DNA of 64,000 nucleotides, taken from positions 43,114 to 107,113 of the forward strand of contig NZ_KB890436.1 in assembly GCF_000373105.1 (NCBI RefSeq), read 5' to 3'. This document shows positions 51,798 through 59,557 of the stretch, piece after piece; positions within the stretch are counted from its first letter, which is position 1, and each line of letters starts with the position of its first letter. Under the pieces are notes generated by a model that worked only from the letters and a program-made list of their open reading frames with translations, made no database searches and was not told the origin of the DNA. The DNA comes from Neolewinella persica DSM 23188 (GTDB taxonomy: Bacteria; Bacteroidota; Bacteroidia; Chitinophagales; Saprospiraceae). The translations under genes and the position numbers were made by a program.

Positions 51798-53483
51798 CTA
51801 GGTGACGCCAACCAGTTCCTCGTCAACGAAGTACATGTCGATAAGGCCCTTGTTCTTAGCTTCGACCTTACCACGATAGGTACAGCGAAACTTGTATTTA
51901 ATCAGGTGATAGGTAGATTCGGAGATGTTTACCTGCCCGGGTTCGCTTTTGCCTTCGATTCGGCTGGCTACGTTAACGGTATCTCCCCATATGTCGTACG
52001 CAAATTTACGGTCCCCCACCACTCCTGCCACTACCGGGCCGGTATGCAAGCCAATGCGGGCGGTAAAAAACGGCAGGCCAAGTTGCTCCCGCTTGGTTCG
52101 CTCCTCTTGCAGGAAACGTTGCATGTCCAGCGCAGCGCGGGTGATGTCGTTGGGCAGGCTCTTTCGATCAGACAGGCCGCTGGCGGCCATATAAGCATCA
52201 CCGATGGTCTTGATTTTTTCCACGCCGTCGTACCGGTCCATGATTTTGTCGAAAGCCTTGAAACAGACATCGAGTTCCTGCACCAGGGCCTCCGCCCCCA
52301 GGCGTTCGGCCGTTTTGGTGAAGTTGACAAAATCACAAAATAATACCGTCGCTTCAGCGAACCGACGGGCCTTGGCTTTGCCGGTATTTTTCAGTTCTTC
52401 GGCAATGTGAACGGGTAAAATGTTCTTCAGCAGATCGTCAGACTGTTGGCGGGCATCTTCCAACTGGTCATTGGCAAGGGCCAGTTTTTTGGCTGAGCGT
52501 TGCTTGACCCGGAATCGTGAGAAGAAGGTCAGCGCCAGTAACAAGAGTGCGGCCCCGGCACCCAGGGCAGCATAGAGCTGTGTCGTTTGCCGTTCCGCTT
52601 TCAGTTCGGCGGCTTGTTTCACCAGTTCGGCTTCCATGAGTTGCTCCCGGGCGTCGTTGGCAATGGCTTTTTGTTCCAGGGCTTCCCGGCTCAGGCTTTG
52701 GATCTCCTTTTTCGTTTCGAGCACCCGGCGCTCTATCGCCGCTTTTTCCTCCTGGGTTTGGGTAAGTTCCAGGTTGCGGGCCTCCAGCTCATCGGCGCTC
52801 TCGGCCAGCTGTTTATTGCGAACCTGGTTTTCCTGCGCCAGTTGGCGGTTGGTGCCCTGCAGCTGTTGGTTGGAGCCGCTGAGCTTGTCTTTCTCCGTTT
52901 CCAGGCGATTGACTTCGTTGGCCAGGTCACGGGTCTCGCGCTCTACTTCGCGTTTGCGCCGTTGCAGGGCGGCCTGTTCCCGTTCGAGCTGCGCGCGCAG
53001 CGCGCTCAGGCTGCGATCGTCCCCGTTTTGGGTAAAGTAATCGAGTGCCCGCTGACTGATGGCCGCAGCCTCACGGTAGTTCCGGTTCTTAGTCGCCAGG
53101 CGGTTGCGCTCCGCAACGGCCAGCATGATGAGGTCGGCAGCGCCGGCCTTCATGCCGTAGTCGACGGCTTCGGCCATGAATTTATCGGTATTTCGCTCGT
53201 CACGGACGTTCCGGTACGCCAGCGCCAGCGTGTAGGCGGCGGGGCCGATCAATTGATTGTCGCCAAGACGTTTGGCGGTCGTGATCAATTGCTTGCTGAA
53301 GGTGAGGGCCAGGTCGCGATCTTCCTTCCGGGTGCTTTCCAGCAACTCGCCGGTCAGGTCGTATAGTATCCCGTAGCGCTCCCCGTCCGTATCGGCATCA
53401 TCGAGGGCTTCAATGAGCTCCACACTGTTTTGGGCCGTCAGGAAGGGGGTAAGGGTGAAAAGGAAAAAGGGAAGGAGCAACAT
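51798..53483 (-). CDS. Class III adenylate/guanylate cyclase with TPR and coiled coil
   Basis: A 561-residue membrane cyclase. A signal peptide (LLLPFFLFTLTPFLTAQ) leads into a periplasmic TPR-like region (about 25-165). A long coiled coil follows (REQAALQRRKREVERETRDL...), then one transmembrane helix (LYAALGAGAALLLLALTFF) and a cytoplasmic class III cyclase domain: ATVLFCDFVNFT with a metal D, GVEKIKTIGDAYMAASG, FAYDIWGDTVNVASRIE. It probably makes cAMP or cGMP in response to periplasmic signals. The ATG at 53483 is preferred because it opens the signal peptide; the longer ORF crosses an 18-mer. Confidence 0.9.
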   Translation of the reverse strand: MLLLPFFLFTLTPFLTAQNSVELIEALDDADTDGERYGILYDLTGELLESTRKEDRDLALTFSKQLITTAKRLGDNQLIGPAAYTLALAYRNVRDERNTDKFMAEAVDYGMKAGAADLIMLAVAERNRLATKNRNYREAAAISQRALDYFTQNGDDRSLSALRAQLEREQAALQRRKREVERETRDLANEVNRLETEKDKLSGSNQQLQGTNRQLAQENQVRNKQLAESADELEARNLELTQTQEEKAAIERRVLETKKEIQSLSREALEQKAIANDAREQLMEAELVKQAAELKAERQTTQLYAALGAGAALLLLALTFFSRFRVKQRSAKKLALANDQLEDARQQSDDLLKNILPVHIAEELKNTGKAKARRFAEATVLFCDFVNFTKTAERLGAEALVQELDVCFKAFDKIMDRYDGVEKIKTIGDAYMAASGLSDRKSLPNDITRAALDMQRFLQEERTKREQLGLPFFTARIGLHTGPVVAGVVGDRKFAYDIWGDTVNVASRIEGKSEPGQVNISESTYHLIKYKFRCTYRGKVEAKNKGLIDMYFVDEELVGVT

Positions 53484-53534
53484 TGGTCGCCACGGACTCC
53501 CTGTCCTCCTTTCTTCCTTTCCTCCCTTTCTCAG

Positions 53535-53552
53535 GGCGCGGACGCAGGTGCA
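53535..53552 (+). repeat. Dispersed 18-mer, copy 20
   Basis: GGCGCGGACGCAGGTGCA, perfect, 51 bases upstream of the cyclase start codon. Confidence 0.9.
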
Positions 53553-53709
53553 AAGAAGGGGGGCAAAAAAGCAGACAAAGTAGGCTCGCATGGGGCGCAA
53601 TATACGGTTTGCTGATTACGATGGTTTTTTGAAGCCTGGAAGTTAAATCAGGACGGATGATCTAACTCCTGCAGGCTCAATACTTACAAGGTCGGTAATA
53701 ATCCTAAAT

Positions 53710-53931
53710 TTATAATAATCGGGCCACCCAGACGATGAGGCTAATGAAGGCAACCGTAGCAAATATTTTGAGTAGCCAGTGCCACTCTTTAAACAAAAAA
53801 GTTTTTACAACCCGCCGGGGGCGGAAGGTGAGTTGAACGATCGTACCCCCAAGCCCACGCTCAGCTTGGGTAAAGTCGCGTAGAAAATTAGACAAGAGCG
53901 CTTTTAAGGTTATCCTTTCAGGAGGTGCCAT
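53710..53931 (-). CDS. Small membrane protein, DUF3667-like start
   Basis: A 73-residue protein: ERITLKALLSNFLRDFTQAERG, then LTFRPRRVVKTFLF, and one C-terminal helix (WLLKIFATVAFISLIVWVA). The first 50 residues resemble the N-terminal motif of DUF3667 proteins, but the rest of that family is absent, so it may be a naturally short relative or a truncated gene. A -7 box abuts its start codon. Divergent from the CrtA-like gene. Confidence 0.5.
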   Translation of the reverse strand: MAPPERITLKALLSNFLRDFTQAERGLGGTIVQLTFRPRRVVKTFLFKEWHWLLKIFATVAFISLIVWVARLL

Positions 53932-53936
53932 GAAGG

Positions 53937-53944
53937 CAAATGTA
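53937..53944 (-). promoter_or_regulatory. -7 box abutting a start codon
   Basis: TACATTTG on the minus strand, a perfect TAnnTTTG match ending five bases before the ATG at 53931; predicts a leaderless transcript. Confidence 0.45.
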
Positions 53945-53992
53945 TCTCATTGTCCGAAAACCACCACCGCTTTTCGACGTTACTAGTCCCAC

Positions 53993-54712
53993 ATGCCATC
54001 AATCACAACAGTCACGCTACTACGATACGACAGTATCCAGCACAAAGCCTGGGCCTTCACCCAAATGGGGCGCATGCTGGGCTGGCCGCTGGCCAACCCC
54101 CTGGCCGGCACCCCCGGCCTCCGCTTCGGCCGGCTGATGGGGAGCGGTGCGGGTAACGGCTTTGGCCTGCGGCCAAATTTCAGCGTTTATGCCTTTGTGG
54201 GGCACTGGGATGATCGGGCTTCGGCAGACCGCTTCTTCGCGGACCATCCCTGGTTCCAAAAAACCGTTGCCCGCACCTGCGGCCGCGCCACCTTCTTCCT
54301 GCAAGCCACCATGACCCACGGCGAATGGGGTGGCGAAAATCCTTTCACCGCCAACCGGGAAGCCTACGATCCCGCTCAACCAGTAGCCGTTATCACCCGG
54401 GCCACCATCCGTACCCGCAAGCTGCCGGATTTTTGGCGCTACGTCCCCCAAACCAGCGCCTCGGTCTACGACCATCCCGCCAGAATCCTGAGCATCGGGG
54501 TAGGGGAATACCCGGTATTTATGCAAGCCACCTTCAGTCTTTGGACGTCCGGCAAGGCCATGCAGGAATTCGCCTACCGATCCGATCACCACAAAGAAGT
54601 AGTCAGGCTTACCCGCGAACGGGATTGGTATAAAGAAGAGATGTTTACCCGTTTCGCCGTGCTGGAATACACCGGAGACTGGGAAGGCTTAGTCGACTTT
54701 CCGATACCGTAA
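53993..54712 (+). CDS. CrtA-like spheroidene monooxygenase family protein
   Basis: A 239-residue protein like spheroidene monooxygenase (CrtA), a heme enzyme that puts keto groups on carotenoids. Conserved segments: MGRMLGWPLA, LRFGRLMGSGAGNGFGL, WDDRASADRFFA, VITRATIRTRKLPDFWRYVP, VGEYPVFMQATFSLW, YRSDHHKEVVRLTRERDWYKEEMFTRF. No other carotenoid gene is in the window, so its substrate may be another lipid. Residues 94-99 (RTCGRA) come from an 18-mer. Its stop codon overlaps the tail of the convergent DUF4377 gene by 24 bases. Confidence 0.8.
   Translation: MPSITTVTLLRYDSIQHKAWAFTQMGRMLGWPLANPLAGTPGLRFGRLMGSGAGNGFGLRPNFSVYAFVGHWDDRASADRFFADHPWFQKTVARTCGRATFFLQATMTHGEWGGENPFTANREAYDPAQPVAVITRATIRTRKLPDFWRYVPQTSASVYDHPARILSIGVGEYPVFMQATFSLWTSGKAMQEFAYRSDHHKEVVRLTRERDWYKEEMFTRFAVLEYTGDWEGLVDFPIP
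54272..54289 (-). repeat. Dispersed 18-mer, copy 21 (in CrtA-like gene)
   Basis: CGCACCTGCGGCCGCGCC, one mismatch, encoding R-T-C-G-R-A between WFQKTVA and TFFLQATM. Confidence 0.85.
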
Positions 54713-55387
54713 AAGAACTTCACCGGACTTGTTCATTAATTCAAGTTTCAAGCCTGTGATCCGATAGGTCGCTACCATTTTCAAGGCTTTCGTCACTCGA
54801 TCCGGCGTCTTTAAGTCAGGGCAGGCCATGAGGGTGCTCAGCAGCGGCCCCAAGCTAAGGTTCGACTGGTCAATGGAGGTGATTTCGCCAGAGAACCCAT
54901 TACAGCCGTCGGTGCCCATCGCCTGCATCTTTGTTAGGTTAAACTCAATAGTGGGATGTTCTAAACCCAGCGTCTGGTCCGAAAAGTCCCGCTCTTCACT
55001 ACCAATGGCTTCCAGTGCCCAGATGTCGTGCAGACGTAGCTTGGCATCAGGTATTTTATCCACCACTTTTACCAACGTATATAGGATCGAGGAAGCATCG
55101 GCCGGGGTGGTGCCGGCCTCACGTTTAGTTTCCTTTACCAACAGTTGGTAAACGTAGCCTGGTTCGTAATCAAAGCCTTCAATCGGGCTAAAGAAATTGC
55201 CCCAGTCAGTGGCGGCAAAGTCAGGCCCCTTTTTAACCTGCAGGCAATTTTTCGGAGCCATCCCGGAACAAGGAACTTTTGCGCTATCAACCCAATAAGT
55301 CTCCATATTTGCAGAAGCGGTCGTACCCATTTTGGGGGAGCAGGCAGTAAAAATCAGGCCCAGCAGGACAAGCACTAAAGTTTTCAT
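54689..55387 (-). CDS. DUF4377 + META domain lipoprotein
   Basis: A 232-residue lipoprotein (lipobox FTAC, C16). Residues about 28-105 fit DUF4377 (YWVDSAKVPCSG, CLQVKKGPDF, YQLLVKETKREAGTTPADASS), and residues about 120-230 fit the META/HslJ domain (LHDIWALEAIG, PTIEFNLTKMQAMGTDGCNGFSG, STLMACPD). Cysteines in DGCNG and MACPD are typical META cysteines. HslJ-type proteins are linked to stress resistance; the role here is unknown. Convergent overlap of 24 bases with the CrtA-like gene. Confidence 0.83.
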   Translation of the reverse strand: MKTLVLVLLGLIFTACSPKMGTTASANMETYWVDSAKVPCSGMAPKNCLQVKKGPDFAATDWGNFFSPIEGFDYEPGYVYQLLVKETKREAGTTPADASSILYTLVKVVDKIPDAKLRLHDIWALEAIGSEERDFSDQTLGLEHPTIEFNLTKMQAMGTDGCNGFSGEITSIDQSNLSLGPLLSTLMACPDLKTPDRVTKALKMVATYRITGLKLELMNKSGEVLLRYRKVD

Positions 55388-55575
55388 ATTGGTGATTTTA
55401 GGGACAAACTAACGGGCCAATCCGATGTTTTTCACTTTGTCGGCTAATGGCGATGCCCACTCTTCAGGTGTTAAATTTTTTTTCAAAACAACTATTCTTC
55501 CTACCTTTTGCTTTGAATAGCAGCACGTTGGCTCATTCCTTCAACGCGCTCACTACCCCACAATAGCATCTCCAC

Positions 55576-55938
55576 ATGCCACAACAAGCCTGGAGCATTA
55601 CGGGCCATTATGGAAAAACCTATAAGCTAGGCATTTTCCACGGCGAGGACACCCATCATGTGGTCGTTCATTGTAACAATAGTGTGGTTGCTATCGATTT
55701 TTCGGTAAAGGAATCAAAAACTTACAGCCTCTTCCTCGATCAGCAACTGTGTGAAGTGTCCATCGATCATACCGGCGGAAACAACTTTACCTACGACTGC
55801 CGGATCAATCACGACGTGGAGACACCTCTTAACCGGCAGCGGAAAGCGCAGCGGGCGCAAGAAAAACGCTCCGAAAGGATTCGTCTCATTGCGGCAGTTG
55901 CGGTGATGCTGGTGGTGTTGGCGTGTTTGCTGGGGTAA
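55576..55938 (+). CDS. Small tail-anchored hypothetical protein
   Basis: A 120-residue protein with an N-terminal beta-rich region (SITGHYGKTYKLGIFHGEDTHHVVVH, VVAIDFSVKE), then a strongly charged helix (NRQRKAQRAQEKRSERIR) and one C-terminal transmembrane helix (LIAAVAVMLVVLACLLG). It would face the cytoplasm and be anchored by its tail. I do not recognise the family. It is a single gene, convergent with the sugar dehydrogenase. Confidence 0.65.
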   Translation: MPQQAWSITGHYGKTYKLGIFHGEDTHHVVVHCNNSVVAIDFSVKESKTYSLFLDQQLCEVSIDHTGGNNFTYDCRINHDVETPLNRQRKAQRAQEKRSERIRLIAAVAVMLVVLACLLG

Positions 55939-55945
55939 GTTATTG

Positions 55946-56011
55946 AACTACTAAGGCACTATTAAGGGGCCAATAAGAATTCTTAGTGCAGTACTTAATG
56001 CCTTAGTAGTT
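55946..56011. terminator. Inverted repeat between convergent genes
   Basis: Arms AACTACTAAGGCACTATTAAG (split: 55946-55966) and CTTAATGCCTTAGTAGTT (55994-56011) pair with a 3-base bulge. An inner palindrome TAAGAATTCTTA lies at 55973-55984. Probable bidirectional terminator without a T-tract. Confidence 0.55.
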
Positions 56012-56016
56012 ACTTT

Positions 56017-57204
56017 CTACTTCACCATAAGTTTCACAATACCTTCCCCTTCAACCGAAGCATAGAGGTATCCATCAGGGCCCATGCGCACATCGCGCAC
56101 CCGGCCCATATTATTGATGAGCTTCTGCTCCCCCACCACATTGTTACTATCGTCTAGCTGAACGTGCTGTAGCCGCATGAACTTGAGGCTGCCGACCACC
56201 AGGTCGCCTTCCCAACCGGGGTATTTGTCGCCGGTAATGAAGGCCATGCCACTTGGCGCAATGCTGGGTACCCAATAGTGTAGCGGCTGCTCCATGCCAT
56301 CTTTTGAGTTCAACTGAGTAAACTGTGTACCATTATAGTTGATGCCGTAGCTGATAACGGGCCAACCATAGTTTTTACCAGCTTCGATGATGTTGATCTC
56401 GTCGCCGCCACGAGGGCCGTGTTCTGTTTCCCAGATAGCACCGGTCTCGGGATGAATGGTTAGGCTTTGAGGGTTCCGGTGACCAAACGAGTAAATGGCC
56501 TCTTTAGCATTTTTGATCCCAACGAAAGGATTATCTGCCGGAATGGAACCATCGGCCGCAATACGGTAAACTTTACCGTGGTCACGGGTACTGTCCTGCG
56601 GGTTTTCGTCGCGGTTACCACGGTCACCGATGGTAAAATAGAGGTGGCCATCGTTTGGGCCCCATACTAATCGGCTGCCATAATGTACGGGCTTGCCTGT
56701 TTTGGGGCCGGCTTCGTAGAGGGTTTCCACGTTTTCCAGGTTGGTGTTGTCTGCACTGAGTTTACCACGGGCTATCGCCGTGCTGGCGTCAGCTTTGTCT
56801 GCATCATCAGGGTTCGCAGGCTTACTGTAGCTGAAATAAACGAGTCGGTCGGTGGCAAAATCCTGGCTGGGAAGTACATCAAGGAGGCCGCCCTGACCAA
56901 CGTTTTTTACCGTCGGCACGCCATTGGCTACCTCAGTGCTGTTTCCGTCACCGTCAATCAGTAAGAATTTGCCGCTCTTATCGGTAGCGATCATGGTGCC
57001 GTCGGGCAGCCAGTTGAAACCCCAGAGGATGTCTTCGTATTCGAAAACAACTTCGGGTTCGATGGCGGCGGGCGTGAGGGCCATGTGGCCTTCTGCTGCC
57101 GTCGCTGCGCGGTCAGGCACAGCTGTTGTGTTGGAGGTGGTTTCTGACGGTCCGTTGCAGGCCAGAAAGAAGATGGTCAGAAAAGTAAAGACAAAGAAGC
57201 GCAT
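56017..57204 (-). CDS. PQQ-dependent sugar dehydrogenase
   Basis: A 395-residue predicted lipoprotein (FFLAC, C16) of the soluble aldose dehydrogenase (YliI/sorbosone) family, a six-bladed propeller that oxidises sugars with PQQ. Family segments: WGFNWLPDGTMIATDKSG, GGLLDVLPSQDF, GDRGNRDENPQDSTRDHGKVYRI, SFGHRNPQSLTIHPETGAIW, TEHGPRGGDEIN, ITGDKYPGWEGDLVVGSL. No PQQ biosynthesis gene is nearby. It may use periplasmic sugars. The gene is convergent with the tail-anchored protein. Confidence 0.92.
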   Translation of the reverse strand: MRFFVFTFLTIFFLACNGPSETTSNTTAVPDRAATAAEGHMALTPAAIEPEVVFEYEDILWGFNWLPDGTMIATDKSGKFLLIDGDGNSTEVANGVPTVKNVGQGGLLDVLPSQDFATDRLVYFSYSKPANPDDADKADASTAIARGKLSADNTNLENVETLYEAGPKTGKPVHYGSRLVWGPNDGHLYFTIGDRGNRDENPQDSTRDHGKVYRIAADGSIPADNPFVGIKNAKEAIYSFGHRNPQSLTIHPETGAIWETEHGPRGGDEINIIEAGKNYGWPVISYGINYNGTQFTQLNSKDGMEQPLHYWVPSIAPSGMAFITGDKYPGWEGDLVVGSLKFMRLQHVQLDDSNNVVGEQKLINNMGRVRDVRMGPDGYLYASVEGEGIVKLMVK

Positions 57205-57272
57205 GCGTATGGTATGTTTTCTTTGGTGGATACGTTAAAGGAAGCGTTTGGTTCGTTTTTGGTGTTTTTTTA

Positions 57273-57290
57273 GGCGCGCGCGCAGGTGCC
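57273..57290 (+). repeat. Dispersed 18-mer, copy 22
   Basis: GGCGCGCGCGCAGGTGCC, two mismatches, intergenic upstream of the sugar dehydrogenase gene. No 18-mer was found from here to the end of the window. Confidence 0.75.
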
Positions 57291-57476
57291 GGAAACGGGA
57301 CAAAAAAGCAAGGGGAGAAAGGGAGAGACCGATTTGTTACCCCGTTCTTCCTTACCTGAATACTCTTTTTCTGGTACCCGCACTACGGCTACGCTCAGAA
57401 TAAACGCTACCAGTGGCGGCTGCGCATTGATACCATGATCGCATAAAACAATAAATAGTTTGGCCTTTGGGAAAAG

Positions 57477-58157
57477 CTACCAGCTTGCATCAATAAGCGC
57501 TTGCGCTTTCTGATAAATGCTCCCCCCGTCTGTTTCTCTGATTTTTTGCAGCTCTTCCAACCCGGCTTTGGTATTGCCTGAAGAGAGGAGGCTAAGACCG
57601 AGATAATAGCGTGCTTCCGTAGTGAAATTGCCGGGCGGGTCAATAAGCCCGGTGAAGTACTGACTGGCCTGAGCGTAATTCCCCGCACGGAGGTGGGCAA
57701 CCCCCAGGTTTAATTGGTCTTCTGTGGATGCACTGGGTAGGGAGAGCAAACGTTCTCCCGTGGTCGCTGCAGTGGAGAAATCACCAGCTAAATAAGTCGT
57801 CCTCACCTGATCACGCAGGCTATCCACAGTAGTTGTTGACTCACTGCGGACGCCTTCAATGCTGATCTCAGACAAATTGGCGGCAAGCATTTGTTCGCCG
57901 TTTTTTGCCATTAAATCGGGTAAAAAGACTAAGAGTAACAACAAAGTGGCGGCAATTGCTAATACTGGAAGGAAGAGTTTCCGGAGGGTAGCAGAACGCT
58001 TTGGTGGCGTGGCCTTGCGGGATACCTGGTGCTTTTCTTTAAGCAGGGTTTCCCAGTGCTTCCGGAGCCGTTCGTTTTCCTGATGGCGTACAAAGGCACC
58101 GACGATGGCGTCTTTGTCTTCCTCACTCAGGTTGGGATCTTCCAGTTTTTCAGTCAT
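57477..58157 (-). CDS. Membrane TPR protein paired with ECF sigma (copy 1)
   Basis: A 226-residue protein with three parts. The cytoplasmic N-terminus (1-60) has the motif DPNLSEEDKDAIVGAFVR. One transmembrane helix spans 61-82, and the periplasmic part (110-226) has TPR-like repeats (STAATTGERLLSLPSASTEDQLNLGVAHLRAG, ARYYLGLSLLSSGNTKAG). It follows the sigma gene 58260-58814, and its layout fits an anti-sigma or signal-relay protein, though the known anti-sigma zinc motif is absent. It is a clear paralogue of the 58857-59546 product. Confidence 0.72.
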   Translation of the reverse strand: MTEKLEDPNLSEEDKDAIVGAFVRHQENERLRKHWETLLKEKHQVSRKATPPKRSATLRKLFLPVLAIAATLLLLLVFLPDLMAKNGEQMLAANLSEISIEGVRSESTTTVDSLRDQVRTTYLAGDFSTAATTGERLLSLPSASTEDQLNLGVAHLRAGNYAQASQYFTGLIDPPGNFTTEARYYLGLSLLSSGNTKAGLEELQKIRETDGGSIYQKAQALIDASW

Positions 58158-58259
58158 AGTAGCTGTAGCTGCATCAAGTCTAGCTGATTTGGTTAAAGAT
58201 AAGGGTTCGAAAAGCTTAGCAATGGAGCCTGAACGTGATTCCCGAAGCTGTGGTGGTGA

Positions 58260-58814
58260 TTACTTTACCAATACAACGCCCCTCAATTGGTCAACGCATC
58301 GCTGCTTTTGCTTACGCAATGCGTCGGGCTTACGATTTGTCCGAGCAGCAATACTTTTCAGCGGTTGGCCGAGGTAATAAAAGGAATGAAGCAGGTGCTT
58401 GCATTTTTCCCCTAAAGTACTCCAGCCACGCTGCAGCAATTCCATCACATCGGCGTTATTGGTGAAATCTTCATCAGCAACCTGATGTTGAATCAAATCC
58501 AGGTCAAGGGTGTTTTCCTTTTTCGCTCGTTTGTAATAATGCTGACGCGCCATGCGTGTAAGCAGGAAACGAAGGTTTCCGTAATTGACCTTACCCTGAA
58601 CGAGCTTCATTCTGAAGGAGAGAAAGGCATCCATGGTTGCATCATAGGCAACGTCATCTTCTGCTTTGTCTTCCCGGATTACGTAATCCATGCATTTTTG
58701 AAAATGCTGAAGGAAGATGTGTTCGAAGAGGTGCTGATCTCCGTTAACAAGCTTGTCGCGTAATTCGTTAAATTCAATCTCGCTGAGATTGAAGTTTTTT
58801 TGTTCAAAAGTCAC
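58260..58814 (-). CDS. ECF sigma factor (copy 1)
   Basis: A sigma-70-family protein of about 184 residues. Region 2 is AYDATMDAFLSFRMKLVQGKVNYGNLRFLLTRMARQH and region 4 is LGQPLKSIAARTNRKPDALRKQKQRCVDQL, both short and typical of ECF sigmas. No ATG lies at the N-terminus, so GTG at 58814 (or 58817/58835) is the start. A TATCTTTG box ends five bases upstream of the GTGs. Strong similarity to the other sigma (59558-60166) shows a local duplication. It probably drives genes for the adjacent protease pair, but no target was found. Confidence 0.75.
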   Translation of the reverse strand: MTFEQKNFNLSEIEFNELRDKLVNGDQHLFEHIFLQHFQKCMDYVIREDKAEDDVAYDATMDAFLSFRMKLVQGKVNYGNLRFLLTRMARQHYYKRAKKENTLDLDLIQHQVADEDFTNNADVMELLQRGWSTLGEKCKHLLHSFYYLGQPLKSIAARTNRKPDALRKQKQRCVDQLRGVVLVK

Positions 58815-58821
58815 CACGCGC

Positions 58822-58829
58822 CAAAGATA
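58822..58829 (-). promoter_or_regulatory. -7 box inside the sigma/TPR cluster
   Basis: TATCTTTG on the minus strand, perfect TAnnTTTG match, 5-8 bases before two GTG starts of the sigma factor gene. It would give the second module its own transcript, possibly leaderless. Confidence 0.45.
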
Positions 58830-58856
58830 GCGCACACGAGTAACTGATGAAACCTT

Positions 58857-59546
58857 TTAATCCCATTTCGCCTCTAATAACTTCTGCGCCTTCGCGTGCA
58901 AAGTAAGCCCATCTGTTTCTTTAATCCGCTTCAGTTCACTCAGCCCGGCAGCCGTTTCACCATGAACGAGAAGACTGATGCCCAGGTAGTAATGAGCTTC
59001 TGTTTTGAAGTCCGTCGGATGCTCCAATAGCTCGCGGAAGATGGCAGTTGCCTGGGCCGTATTATTGTTACGTAAAAATGTGAGGCCGACAGAATAGCGA
59101 TCTTCATCAGTTGCTCCGGGCATTAACATCAAGCCCTTTCCAGCGGATACCGCTGCCTCGAAATTACCTGAATTGAAATTTTCGATCAGTTGAGCACGCG
59201 CTTGTTCCAGTTCGGTCTTCGGCTCGCTTCGGCTATTGTCGATGGTCACTTCCGTTAGGTAACTTGCCATCAGGGCTTCGCCATCAGTTTGCAAGAAACC
59301 CGGCAGGAATGCCAGAAGGAACAGCAAAGACGCCGCTATCGCTAAAATCGGTAAAATAATTTTTCTAATGGCGGTCCGGGGAATTCCTGTTGCAGGGCGA
59401 TATACCTGATGGTCCGTGCTTAGTTTGTGACTCCACCGTTTCCGTAAGCGTTCGTTTTCGTACCTGCGTACAAAGGTGCCAATGATGGCTTCTTGTTCGA
59501 CTTCACTTAGGTTGGGGTTGCTGAGTTTGTTATTGGTCGTAGACAT
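58857..59546 (-). CDS. Membrane TPR protein paired with ECF sigma (copy 2)
   Basis: A 229-residue paralogue of the 57477-58157 product. It has the same motif near the start (NPNLSEVEQEAIIGTFVR), one helix at about 64-85 (LPILAIAASLLFLLAFLPGF) and periplasmic TPR-type repeats (FEAAVSAGKGLMLMPGATDEDR, AHYYLGISLLVHGETAAG). It starts 11 bases after the stop codon of the sigma gene at 59558 and is clearly co-transcribed with it. The pairing in both modules suggests that the protein controls its sigma. Confidence 0.75.
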   Translation of the reverse strand: MSTTNNKLSNPNLSEVEQEAIIGTFVRRYENERLRKRWSHKLSTDHQVYRPATGIPRTAIRKIILPILAIAASLLFLLAFLPGFLQTDGEALMASYLTEVTIDNSRSEPKTELEQARAQLIENFNSGNFEAAVSAGKGLMLMPGATDEDRYSVGLTFLRNNNTAQATAIFRELLEHPTDFKTEAHYYLGISLLVHGETAAGLSELKRIKETDGLTLHAKAQKLLEAKWD

Positions 59547-59557
59547 GGGTGTGGATT

